DNA from: Schlesneria sp.
GTDB lineage: Bacteria; Planctomycetota; Planctomycetia; Planctomycetales; Planctomycetaceae
Assembly: GCA_028291515.1 (NCBI GenBank)
Contig: JAQGHU010000083.1
Span: 1 to 52,776 of the forward strand
DNA length: 52,776 nt
Direction: 5' to 3'
Shown: in pieces, positions 28,541 to 36,866 of the stretch
Layout: each line of letters starts with the position of its first letter
Numbering within the stretch: the first letter of the stretch is position 1
Position numbers and translations under genes: made by a program
Notes under the pieces: model-generated
What the model saw: only the letters and a program-made list of their open reading frames with translations
What the model was told of the DNA's origin: nothing
The model's database searches: none

Positions 28541-28942
28541 ATGGTTGGTGATAAGCTGCGGCTGGTGATTGTTACTCCCGAACGAACGCTGCTCGATGAG
28601 CCGGTGTCCGCGCTGCGCTTTCCCCTGTATGACGGTGACATCGGGATTCTTCCCGGGCGTCTGCCACTGATCGGTCGCCTAGGCTGTGGCGAGTTGAAAG
28701 TCACCACCGCGGCTGGTGAGCAACACTTCTTCATCGACGGTGGATTCGTTCAGGTTCTCGGCCCCACGGTCTCGCTGCTCACGCACCGAGCTGTCCCTGT
28801 AGCCAACGTCTCCGCAGCAGAGGCAGAAAAGCAACTGGCAGCAGCTTCGGCACGAGTCGCCAAGACCGACGAAGAAATCAAGAGCAAGCTAGCCGATCAG
28901 CAGCGCGCCCGTCGCATGTTGGCACTTGCCACTCATCGGTAA
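28541..28942 (+). CDS. atpC: ATP synthase F1 subunit epsilon
   Basis: The protein is 133 residues. It has an N-terminal beta-sandwich (LRLVIVTPERTLLDEPVSAL, YDGDIGILPGRLPLIGRLG) and a C-terminal helical hairpin (AEAEKQLAAASARVAKTDEE). It regulates and couples F1 through the gamma shaft. The start ATG 28541 lacks an obvious ribosome binding site. It is set apart from atpD by the tRNA gene. Confidence 0.95.
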   Translation: MVGDKLRLVIVTPERTLLDEPVSALRFPLYDGDIGILPGRLPLIGRLGCGELKVTTAAGEQHFFIDGGFVQVLGPTVSLLTHRAVPVANVSAAEAEKQLAAASARVAKTDEEIKSKLADQQRARRMLALATHR

Positions 28943-28945
28943 TCG

Positions 28946-28971
28946 GCTTCCTGCTTAGGCGGGAATCGATC
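28946..28971. repeat. Degenerate copy of the ATTCCC-N8-GGGAAT repeat
   Basis: TTCCTGCTTAGGCGGGAATC just after the atpC stop matches one arm of the better copies at 30,193-30,293, with changes in the left half. It can still form an imperfect hairpin and may act as the operon end, although no U-run follows. Confidence 0.35.
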
Positions 28972-29335
28972 AGTACCGCATCGGATCTTCACCAGCGATT
29001 ATCGCGGGATAGGTTCCGTAGTTCTTGTCTCGGCACGCGCTGGGTTCCCGCCCTCGCGAGAAACAGCAGCTACTAGGCCCTGAATCCACCGGCACGCGCG
29101 GATCTTTCCCCCGAAGTTGCGGTGAACCGCGATCGAGCATCGCACAACCGATATCTTTTCGCACGCTTCTCCAGCATGCCCCGCGAATGAGTATTCCAGG
29201 CGGCTTCTCTTCGCGCATCGGCAAACTCACCATAGCTTGCGGTCCTGACGAATCGGGACTCTGTCGGTGGCTTTGCGGCGTAACACCGATAGATTCACGG
29301 CGGCAGATTTCGCCGGACGAAACTATGTGTGGCAC
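28970..29335 (-). CDS. Doubtful hypothetical protein
   Basis: This minus-strand frame of up to 121 codons fills the 460-bp gap between atpC and the FHA gene. The C-terminal end (KNYGTYPAIIAGEDPMRY) looks protein-like and contains several Cys (SCCFSRGREPSACRD). The N-terminal part does not, no start has a good ribosome binding site, and no family is recognised. If real, the gene is probably shorter, starting at an internal Met. Confidence 0.25.
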   Translation of the reverse strand: MPHIVSSGEICRRESIGVTPQSHRQSPDSSGPQAMVSLPMREEKPPGILIRGACWRSVRKDIGCAMLDRGSPQLRGKDPRVPVDSGPSSCCFSRGREPSACRDKNYGTYPAIIAGEDPMRY

Positions 29336-29403
29336 ACATCTCTCTGTGCTACGCCCTTCACGAGCGTTTCTCTGCCCGACAAGATGTTGGATCGAGACTT
29401 CTT

Positions 29404-30165
29404 ATGCTATCGACGCGTCCCTTGGATGATATTTCTATTGAACAAACTTCTACGCCCGCTGCCCAGTTTACACTGGAGTTTGAGGAAGGATCGATGGTCA
29501 TCGACCGCGATCAAATTCGTATCGGATCCAGCCCTGTCTGCGAGATTCATCTGCTGGAAGGGCCACTGCTTCACAGTGTGATTCGCACAGAAGCGGGAGC
29601 CGCTTGGATTGAAATCGCTGATGAGGCGGCCGAACTGAATGTCAACTGGCGAGCCTGTCGCCGCATGGCCCTTCGCGATGGCGATGTCATTTCAGTCTGT
29701 GGTATGGACATGACGGTTCGCGACGTCGCCAGCTTCTCCGCTCATGCGGGTGCCATTGAGTTGGTCGAGAACATCACGCAACTGACCGCGGACGAACTCT
29801 GCGATCGCATTCTTTCCGAGCAGGCGAGTATCGATCAATTCGAAGCGGGCCGACTGCAGGGGATGCAGAAGCTGATGGAAGCGATGAAGGCGGTGATCAT
29901 TGCCGAGCCTTCGACAGCCGAGATCCTCACGGCCACGCCAGCGATTGAGTTCTCCAACGAATGCCAGCGACTGCTCGATCAGATCCACGAGATGTCCGAG
30001 ATGATGAACGGACGGACTCGCGAACTGGACCTCTGCGAGACCGAACTAGTGGCAGCCACTGAGCTGCTGGAAGAAACACAGGAACGAGTCTCGCGTCAGA
30101 TTGAGACGTTGCTAGATCAGATCGATGAAGCATCGGTCCCGACAGAGTTGCGAGCCAGTGCCTGA
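29404..30165 (+). CDS. FHA-domain protein with C-terminal coiled coil
   Basis: The protein is 253 residues. Residues about 20-105 form a forkhead-associated domain: LEFEEGSMVIDRDQIRIGSS is the first strands with the RIGSS loop, then CEIHLLEGPLLHSVIRTE, with ALRDGDVISVCGMDM near the end. FHA domains bind phosphothreonine peptides. The remaining part is helical, with heptad-like stretches at about 195-245 (LLDQIHEMSEMMNGRTRELD, LEETQERVSRQIETLL). The canonical Arg and Ser of the loop are present, but the following His of typical FHA domains is shifted. No kinase gene is nearby. ATG 29404 has only a weak ribosome binding site. Confidence 0.75.
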   Translation: MLSTRPLDDISIEQTSTPAAQFTLEFEEGSMVIDRDQIRIGSSPVCEIHLLEGPLLHSVIRTEAGAAWIEIADEAAELNVNWRACRRMALRDGDVISVCGMDMTVRDVASFSAHAGAIELVENITQLTADELCDRILSEQASIDQFEAGRLQGMQKLMEAMKAVIIAEPSTAEILTATPAIEFSNECQRLLDQIHEMSEMMNGRTRELDLCETELVAATELLEETQERVSRQIETLLDQIDEASVPTELRASA

Positions 30166-30192
30166 CAGCAGCTTTCTCTGTTTGGTTCTCTC

Positions 30193-30293
30193 GTCATTCC
30201 CGCGCAGGCGGGAATCCAGCGACCGCGGATGGCGATCTTGTCCAGTGAAGATTCGTTGCAAAACTGCTAGATTCCCGCCTGCGCGGGAATGAC
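30193..30293. repeat. Inverted pair of ATTCCC-N8-GGGAAT repeats
   Basis: The 27-bp arms at 30193-30219 and 30267-30293 match in 26 of 27 positions as inverted repeats, around 47 bp. Each arm is itself a hairpin, ATTCCCGC...GCGGGAAT. The core fits the dRS3 consensus ATTCCC-N8-GGGAAT described in Neisseria, and the same text is common between genes in other bacteria. The element ends 5 bp before the phosphoglycerate mutase stop and lies between two convergent genes. Confidence 0.75.
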
Positions 30294-30298
30294 GCCCA

Positions 30299-31513
30299 TT
30301 AGTTCTCGCGAAACAGCAACGGCATCAATTCACAGCCGCGATCCAGCCGCAGTGTCGAGCTTGCCGCTACGATTTCATCATACGTCTTGGCACCGTCAGC
30401 GCTGATGCCCGTTCCGCAGACCGCGAATGGCACAAACCCGTGACTGTGCGTCTTCGTGCGCAAGAACGTCGGATGATCAGGGCAGACCAGCAGGCGATAC
30501 TCGCCTTGTGATTTCAGATATTCATGCAGCGGGCCCACGATGTGCCGATCGATCTCTTCCAAAGCCTGAACTTTGGCAGCAGCGTTTCCCTCGTGTGACG
30601 CTTCGTCGGTCGCCTCGACGTGAACGACGATGAAGTCTGTGATGTCGTTACGCAGCGCCTCGATCGCCGCCCGGCCTTTAGCGGCATAGTCCGTGTCGAG
30701 ATAGCCTGTGGCACCGGGGACTTCGATCACTTGCCAGCCCAGCAGTTTCCCCAAGCCGCGCAATAGATCGACAGCCGTAATCACGGCGCCTCGTTTGCCA
30801 AATCGCTCCAGGAATGATTTGAAGGCCGGGCGTCGCCCCTGTCCCCACAACCAGCATTGAGTCGCCGTGTGGGTGCCCGTCGCCGCTCGTTCCTGATTGG
30901 GAGCGCACGCGGCAAACAGCGGCTTACTGCGCTCCATCAGTTCCCGGAGTAATTCGCTACCGGGGCCCTGAGGCAAATGAGGCTCGATCAACTGATCAGA
31001 AATGTCGTGCGGTGGAGTCGTCAGCGTCTCGGGGCCAAAGGGTGCCGGAGTATTCCTGGCCCGGTAGACCAGCAGGTTGCGATAGCTGACGCCTGTGTAG
31101 AACTTCCAATGCTCACTGCCGCATTGATCACGCTGCAGCAGTTCGACCAACGTCTTTGCGAGGTCGTTGGGGATTTGCTCGGCCGTGAAACTCGCCATGC
31201 GGCCGTCTTCCAAGGTGACCAGGTTACAACGAATGGCCCAATCGAGTTCACCGAGTTCAATTCCCTGCGCAGCAGCCTCAATCGGAGCCCGCCCGGTGTG
31301 GTATTCGAGCGGATCGTAGCCAAACAGGCTCATCGTTCCGACATCGCTGCCGGATGGCAACGAGATGGGAACATGATTGGCTTCGCCGACAAATCCCGCT
31401 CGCGCAATCTGATCCATGAAGGGAATGTTCGCAGCCTGCAGTGGTGTCTTTCCGCCCAACGAAGGTTGCGGTTCGTCAGCCACGCCATCGGGAATAACAA
31501 GCGCGTATTTCAT
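30299..31513 (-). CDS. apgM: Cofactor-independent phosphoglycerate mutase, archaeal type
   Basis: The protein is 404 residues of the alkaline-phosphatase-like superfamily, ApgM branch. It begins MKYALVIPDGVADEP with the first metal-binding Asp. GSDVGTMSLFGYDP contains the catalytic Ser, and the metal sites lie in VHVEATDEASHEGN and CPDHPTFLRTKTHSHGFVPF. It interconverts 3- and 2-phosphoglycerate in glycolysis. The ATG at 31513 was chosen because family similarity starts there; the open frame upstream is non-coding and contains a repeat. Confidence 0.92.
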   Translation of the reverse strand: MKYALVIPDGVADEPQPSLGGKTPLQAANIPFMDQIARAGFVGEANHVPISLPSGSDVGTMSLFGYDPLEYHTGRAPIEAAAQGIELGELDWAIRCNLVTLEDGRMASFTAEQIPNDLAKTLVELLQRDQCGSEHWKFYTGVSYRNLLVYRARNTPAPFGPETLTTPPHDISDQLIEPHLPQGPGSELLRELMERSKPLFAACAPNQERAATGTHTATQCWLWGQGRRPAFKSFLERFGKRGAVITAVDLLRGLGKLLGWQVIEVPGATGYLDTDYAAKGRAAIEALRNDITDFIVVHVEATDEASHEGNAAAKVQALEEIDRHIVGPLHEYLKSQGEYRLLVCPDHPTFLRTKTHSHGFVPFAVCGTGISADGAKTYDEIVAASSTLRLDRGCELMPLLFREN

Positions 31514-31649
31514 GAGTGATTCAGTTCGTAAGTCCGCAAAGATGTCCGTCGAGACTCGTTTTAACTGGTCAGAGAACCGATGTCGACTCAAGCTGTCATT
31601 GATCCAAACTTTGCCTTTGGTGTCGTAGGTGCAGATTCGCCACGAACTG

Positions 31650-31677
31650 CTGGATTCCTGACCGCACGGGAATGACG
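31650..31677. repeat. Further ATTCCC...GGGAAT repeat copy
   Basis: CTGGATTCCTGACCGCACGGGAATGACG agrees with the 30,267 copy in about 24 of 28 positions. It lies in the 246-bp divergent gap between apgM (minus) and the aminotransferase gene (plus), where both promoters should be. Confidence 0.6.
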
Positions 31678-31759
31678 CTGCCATTTTCGCTTCCCCGATG
31701 ATCGAGTATGCTTTGGCAACTTTTGCCGTCAACGATTTTCATCCACGATATTGAACACC

Positions 31760-32869
31760 ATGACAGACTCCTGGATTGCCGACCGGATGCACAAGATTGA
31801 TGCCTCCGGGATCCGCAAAGTGTTTGACCTTGCTGCCAAGATGAAGAACCCGATCAATCTGAGTATCGGGCAGCCGCACTACGACACTCCGGAACCGGTC
31901 AAGCAGGCTTTGCATCAGGCGGTCGATGCGGGTCGCAATGTTTACAGCCAGACGCAGGGAATCGCTCCGCTACGCGAAGCACTGCAAAAACGAGTGGCGA
32001 CGGAGCTCGGGCATGCCGACCGCGAACTGTTTTTGACCAGCGGGACCAGCGGCGGACTAATGCTGGCGTTGTCGGTGCTGGTGAACCCCGGCGATGAAGT
32101 GATCGTCTTCGATCCCTGGTTCGTCATGTACAAACACCTCGTCACCCTGGCGGGGGGAACCTGCGTTCAGATCGATACCTATCCCGACTTTGGAATCGAT
32201 CTGAATAAAGTTCGAGCTGCCATCACGCCGCGCACCAAGGTGATTCTGTTTAACAGTCCCTGCAACCCGACGGGAAATGTGGCCAGCGAAGCAGAAGCGA
32301 AGGGACTAGCCGAACTAGCTCGCGAAAAGAACATCTGTCTGATCAGCGACGAAATCTATCGCGTCTTCTGCTACGACAGGCCGTTCGTGAGTCCCGTCAA
32401 ATGGAATGAACAGACGCTCGTGATCGACGGGTTCAGCAAGTCGCATTCGATGACCGGCCTGCGGTTGGGCTACGCACATGGCCCTTCGCACATCATTCAG
32501 CAGATGATCAAGTTACAGCAATTCACATTCGTGTGTGCTCCGCAGCCAGTCCAATGGGCAGGACTGGCGGCACTCGAATGTGATGTCAGCGATCGCGTCG
32601 CGGACTACGCTCGCAAGCGAAACTTCATGCGGAAAGAACTCGGCGGACTGTATGATATCCGTGGCGGTGGTGGAGCGTTCTACATGTTCATCAAGGCCCC
32701 TTGGGGGACAGGAACGGAGTTCGTTTCGAAGGCGATCGAAAATGAGCTGCTGATCATCCCCGGCAACGTCTTCAGTCAGCACGACACGCATTTCCGGCTC
32801 AGTTTTGCCGCGGAAGATTCAACACTGGAGCGTGGCGTCGAAGTGCTGAAGCGAATTGCAACAAAATGA
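31760..32869 (+). CDS. PLP-dependent aminotransferase, class I/II
   Basis: The protein is 369 residues. It shows the fold-type I signature: INLSIGQPHYDTP at the N-terminus, FNSPCNPTGNVAS, LISDEIYRVFCYD (PLP-ring Asp), and DGFSKSHSMTGLRLGYA with the Schiff-base lysine. It resembles aspartate/aromatic aminotransferases of the alpha branch; the amino acid cannot be told. ATG 31760 is taken, while a TTG nine bases before is possible. No signal peptide. Confidence 0.9.
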   Translation: MTDSWIADRMHKIDASGIRKVFDLAAKMKNPINLSIGQPHYDTPEPVKQALHQAVDAGRNVYSQTQGIAPLREALQKRVATELGHADRELFLTSGTSGGLMLALSVLVNPGDEVIVFDPWFVMYKHLVTLAGGTCVQIDTYPDFGIDLNKVRAAITPRTKVILFNSPCNPTGNVASEAEAKGLAELAREKNICLISDEIYRVFCYDRPFVSPVKWNEQTLVIDGFSKSHSMTGLRLGYAHGPSHIIQQMIKLQQFTFVCAPQPVQWAGLAALECDVSDRVADYARKRNFMRKELGGLYDIRGGGGAFYMFIKAPWGTGTEFVSKAIENELLIIPGNVFSQHDTHFRLSFAAEDSTLERGVEVLKRIATK

Positions 32870-32920
32870 GAAAGCTCGGCAACGCGATTCGAAGTTGAGA
32901 AGCCCGGATAAGCCTCACCA

Positions 32921-34102
32921 ATGTCAATCGCCACTCGCCGACTTCGCGTTCTGTTCGTCATCGGCACGATGAGCGGCGGTGGTGCCGAACGCCAGGTGAT
33001 CGAAATCCTGCGGCTCATCGATCGATCACGATTTGAACCCTTGCTGTACCTGGCGACTCGGACAGGTGAACTGCTAACGAGCGTTCCCAGCGATGTCCCG
33101 ATTTTTGCGTTTCGTGATGACTCGCCTGAAACCTGGATGCAGAAGCTCGTCCGGCGATGCAAGCTCTCCCCCCTGGCACGTTATCTTCATCTCGCTCGCG
33201 TACTGCGACGTGAGCGAATCGATGTCATCTATGATCGCACCTATCACGCGACGCTCGACGCGGCCGGCGCGACTTGGTTCAGGGCGACACCTCGCATTTC
33301 CTGTTGTGTTGTCGATCCACAACCCGAACTGGAAATGCACGCCAGGCGCGGTCGCGGTCTCGTCTGGAAGATTGCTCGTTCAGCGTACCACAGGGCGAGT
33401 CTCGTCCTCGCCAATTCGACTGGCTTGCGGGAACGAGTGGTCGAATACTTTCAGCTGCCACCGGATCACGTCGTGATCAGCCGCAACCTTCTCGATCTGG
33501 AACGTCTAGATCGGCTGGCGAGTGAGCCGTTGCCGACGGAAGTAGCGAGCGAACCGTTCTTGCTTGTCGCAGCCGGGCGCCTGCATGCGCAGAAAGGGTA
33601 TCGCTACTTGCTCGAAGCGATCGACGAACTGATCAATCAGCGCCAGCGACAATTGCGACTGGTCATCCTGGGAACAGGATTACTGCGATCAGAGTTGGAA
33701 GAGTTTGCGCGGGCTCATGGTCTGCAGCAGCATGTCACGTTTGCCGGATTCGTCGCAAACCCGCTTCCTTGGTTTCGGCGAGCCAAGTTATTCGTCTTAC
33801 CGTCGCTGTTTGAAGGCCTTCCCAATTCGCTGCTCGAAGCCGTCGCATGTGGCACGCCCGCTCTGGCGACGGACTGTCCCAGCGGCCCGAGTGAGATTCT
33901 GGACAAGGGTCGCCTGGGTGGTTTAGTCGCACCGGCTGATTCAAGAGCGCTCGCCGACGCAATTCATACGGCGATGGATCACTACCCCGAATGGCAACAG
34001 CGAGCGACTAAGGCTCGCGAGTCCGTTCGGCAGCGCTACGATGCCAGTACGGGAATACGGGACCTTGAGTCGCTGATCGAGAGAGTCGCTGTCAACAAAT
34101 AG
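32921..34102 (+). CDS. Glycosyltransferase, GT4 family
   Basis: The protein is 393 residues. The N-terminal Rossmann half opens VLFVIGTMSGGGAERQVIEI. The C-terminal half has the donor-binding motif FVLPSLFEGLPNSLLEAVAC (E-x7-E) and LLVAAGRLHAQKGYRYLLEA. It should move a sugar from a nucleotide donor to a cell-surface glycan or lipid, at the cytoplasmic face. The gene begins 51 bp after the aminotransferase. Its stop codon touches the stop of the opposite caspase-like gene with no spacer. Confidence 0.92.
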   Translation: MSIATRRLRVLFVIGTMSGGGAERQVIEILRLIDRSRFEPLLYLATRTGELLTSVPSDVPIFAFRDDSPETWMQKLVRRCKLSPLARYLHLARVLRRERIDVIYDRTYHATLDAAGATWFRATPRISCCVVDPQPELEMHARRGRGLVWKIARSAYHRASLVLANSTGLRERVVEYFQLPPDHVVISRNLLDLERLDRLASEPLPTEVASEPFLLVAAGRLHAQKGYRYLLEAIDELINQRQRQLRLVILGTGLLRSELEEFARAHGLQQHVTFAGFVANPLPWFRRAKLFVLPSLFEGLPNSLLEAVACGTPALATDCPSGPSEILDKGRLGGLVAPADSRALADAIHTAMDHYPEWQQRATKARESVRQRYDASTGIRDLESLIERVAVNK

Positions 34103-35247
34103 CTACTTCTTCTGTCCCGGCATGCGAATCAATTCGGGGCTGACCCAGTCGTCCCATTCGTTGGGGAAACCGTCGTAGTGAACGAAGGTCAATCCGTACC
34201 AACTGCGGACGACGCGGGCCGGGTACCACTTCTGATCCTTGTGGTAGAAAACCTCGATGGCGGTCCCTTGGTCCAGGTGCGTCGGCTGGAACGCTCGCAT
34301 TCGTTCGGGACCGACCCATTCGTCCCACGAATCTTCAAAGCCGATGTAGTGGATTTTGCACTGATTGCCCGATGTGACCAGGATTTCCGCTCGATACCAC
34401 TTCTCTTTCCAATTCACTTCGATGCGTTCACCCTGCCGAGGGGCTTTCCGCTGCGTTGGATTTGACAGTCGCCAACGCGGTGAAAATTCGGGGGCCGTGT
34501 CGTAGACGGATTTTTGCCTTTCGACGAAGGCCATCTCCAACTCGGAATACTGCCCCACTTCGCCGACATCGATCTCGCCATCGGCATTCAGATCGACTTT
34601 CGGGCTTCCTCGCAGGCCAGCAAGCAGTGCATCGCTGAAAGTCCATTGCCCGGTTGACGAGTTATGCGAATGCGATGAGCAGAGACACGCATAATTCAGT
34701 CGTGATTTACGCGATCGAGCTGCATCAACCAGCCCGCCCGAGTAACAGCAGTCCGCCATCAGCAGGACGTGACTTCCATGGAAGTTGGCTTCCAGTGTGT
34801 CCAAGATGGACGTGACGGGCCAGGCCGTGTCGCCATCAGCGGCATCGTAGTTAGCGAAGTGAACGCTATGGTTTTTGTGGTCGCGAAAGCCGTGCCCCGT
34901 GAAGTAGAAGACCAGCAACTCGCCCGGTTTGGTCTTCGCGAGTTGGTTGAGCAATTCCTTCTGAATATGGCTTTTCGTCGCCTGTCGGTCCTGCAGATAA
35001 GTGATGCGATCGTCCGCGACACCTGCAGCCTTAAAATGCTGGACCAGTTGAGCGTCACGCCGCTGATGCTGGGCCGAGGCCATGCCGGGCCAGATATCGG
35101 GGTGCTGCCACTCGAGCACCCCACAGCAAAAACGCGAGTTCGCTGCGGATGCCAGTCGACTTCGGCATAGCAGGATGCCGTTGCCAGGCCCCCCAACAAA
35201 AAGGCGACCAACAATAACTGACAACATCGTCTCATGGGGATGGCCAT
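34103..35247 (-). CDS. Secreted caspase-like protein with two Tudor-knot-like repeats, apparent frameshift
   Basis: Two frames join into one protein of about 381 residues. The first gives a signal peptide (MRRCCQLLLVAFLLGGLATASCYA) and HPQRTRVFAV. After the CCCC run at 35119-35122 (GGGG in the gene) the reading must move by one base to continue GVLEWQHPDIWP, the next part of the same caspase fold. The p20-like domain has its His in YFTGHGFRDH and its Cys in MADCCYSGG. A DLNADGEIDVGEV loop resembles an EF-hand. The C-terminus has two similar units, NWKEKWYRAEILV...GFEDSWDEWVGPERMR and YHKDQKWYPARVV...GFPNEWDDWVSPELIR, of chromo-barrel/Tudor-knot type. One inserted G would restore the frame, so a sequencing error is possible; a true pseudogene or slippage is the alternative. 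Confidence 0.8.
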
Positions 35248-35379
35248 CGAGATCTCTTGCCCTGAAAGATCGCGGATCGGTCAACTCGGTCTCGTCAAAA
35301 GTTATCGAGAACGGCGGTCCGTCGCTACGAGATTGTTTTGATCTCGTCGAGAATTGGGCATGTGGAAGAGCTTAACTCC

Positions 35380-36831
35380 CTACAGTCGTTCCGGCGGCGT
35401 TGGAATTACTTTTCCGTGAGGATCCGTCGTGGGTTGATCGAGTTCCGCTGCGAGTTCCGCCTGAAGCTCTGGCCCCAGAAAGTGTTCGACTTTTTCGGCC
35501 GTGTCGTGCAAGCGAGCGTTGGGAAGAGCAAAGTGACGAGCCATATACGACTCCCACAATCGGTGCGATCGAACAAGGTCCTGCGCGGCCGCCGTTCCGG
35601 ACTCTGTGAGGGAATCACCGTGCGATCCAGACTCAACTAACCCCTGCCGGATCAGGCTTTGTCGAGCCAGGCGCTGAAACCAACTGAGACGCGCCGGATC
35701 ACCGATTGTCGCCTGCTGATTGGCTGCCTGCGGTTGCGAACTAGCCGCCTCTTCGCGTCGAAACAGGCTGCCGAGCAGATCTTCACGAACGATCCGCAGT
35801 TTCAATCGCCATCGCTCATACCAGGCACGGGCCATTCCATGCCGCGGACTCGCGAAGACGGCCAATAGGAAACAACTGCAGGCCGCGACAGTCATCATTC
35901 CAGCCGTGCTCGCATCCTCAACTTGAGGCATCCCCAACCGTGAACAGATCATCGCTGGCAGTGTGATCGCCATGACGTGTCCCAACACGGATCCGACTGC
36001 AGCCACGACAATCCCCAACAACAAGATCGTCGACAAGCGATCGCTAAGCAGTCGCGCCGTGGCCGCGGGAATGATCAGCATGGCGATCACCAGAATCGCA
36101 CCCACCGATTCAAATGCAGCAACCACGGTCGCGGCGGTGACCGACATGAGCGCGACGGAGATCAAACTGGGCCGCATCCCTTGAGCGGCGGCGAGGTCTG
36201 GATCGAATGTGCTGAGTCGCAGTTCTTTGAAGAACAGCAGCGTCAGCAATGCATTCACCAACAACATGCCCCCATTCACGATGACAGCTTGAGGGATGGT
36301 AGTATCGCCCAGTCGATTGAATGCGGTTGCTTCCAAGTTGCCGTACAGCACACATCCGGGATCCAAGTGAGCTCGATCGGCAAAGAGTCGGATCAGTAAC
36401 AGTCCTAGTGCGAACATCGAAGTAAACACGACCCCGAGGGCCGCACTCCGCTCGACTCGTCCCCACCGCTGGATCACTTCGGACAGCACCGCCGCGAATA
36501 CACCCGACAGTGCCGCACCGGCAAAGAGGGCGAGCTGCCGGCGAGCCACCAGCGACATCCCCTCAGCCACACGCGCGGCACCACTGCCTGTCGCTGGAGC
36601 TGTCAGCCAGCCGATTTCTTCCATCCATGACACGCCAAGATACGCCAGGACAATTCCCGGTAGAACGGCGTGACTGAGTGCGTCGCCGAGTAGACTTTGT
36701 CGGCGTAACAGCAGCCATGTCCCGGGCAGCGCGCACGCCATGGCGGCGAGTGCGCCGGTGACAGCGATCCAGGTGTCGATCCCTTCCCAGACGGAAAGGC
36801 GTTGGAAAAACTCGGTAAACATACGATGCAT
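35380..36831 (-). CDS. Metal ABC transporter permease fused to a DtxR/MntR-like sensor domain (second permease)
   Basis: The protein is 483 residues. Residues about 15-330 are an ABC-3 (Mn/Zn/Fe) permease: LPGTWLLLRRQSLLGDALSHAVLPGIVLAYL, ALGVVFTSMFALGLLLIRLF, FESVGAILVIAMLIIPAATARLL, with about eight to nine helices. After a linker, residues about 385-455 resemble the winged helix and dimerisation part of DtxR-type regulators: LIRQGLVESG...LTESGTAAAQDL, then SHRLWESYM and LHDTAEKVEHFL. H423/E427 and H442, E446, E449, H450 align with metal ligands of DtxR/MntR; the Cys of DtxR is Glu here, as in MntR. A Met at 36822 is an alternative start. It is the last gene of the four-gene operon. Confidence 0.9.
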   Translation of the reverse strand: MHRMFTEFFQRLSVWEGIDTWIAVTGALAAMACALPGTWLLLRRQSLLGDALSHAVLPGIVLAYLGVSWMEEIGWLTAPATGSGAARVAEGMSLVARRQLALFAGAALSGVFAAVLSEVIQRWGRVERSAALGVVFTSMFALGLLLIRLFADRAHLDPGCVLYGNLEATAFNRLGDTTIPQAVIVNGGMLLVNALLTLLFFKELRLSTFDPDLAAAQGMRPSLISVALMSVTAATVVAAFESVGAILVIAMLIIPAATARLLSDRLSTILLLGIVVAAVGSVLGHVMAITLPAMICSRLGMPQVEDASTAGMMTVAACSCFLLAVFASPRHGMARAWYERWRLKLRIVREDLLGSLFRREEAASSQPQAANQQATIGDPARLSWFQRLARQSLIRQGLVESGSHGDSLTESGTAAAQDLVRSHRLWESYMARHFALPNARLHDTAEKVEHFLGPELQAELAAELDQPTTDPHGKVIPTPPERL

Positions 36832-36866
36832 CTGCGAATTAAAAAGCGGTCGGTTCCTGCAAAGTC

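Noticed and set aside
31514-31732. A 73-residue N-terminal extension of the phosphoglycerate mutase
   Set aside because: The extension has no family similarity and is partly made of the ATTCCC...GGGAAT repeat; the ATG at 31513 fits the family start.
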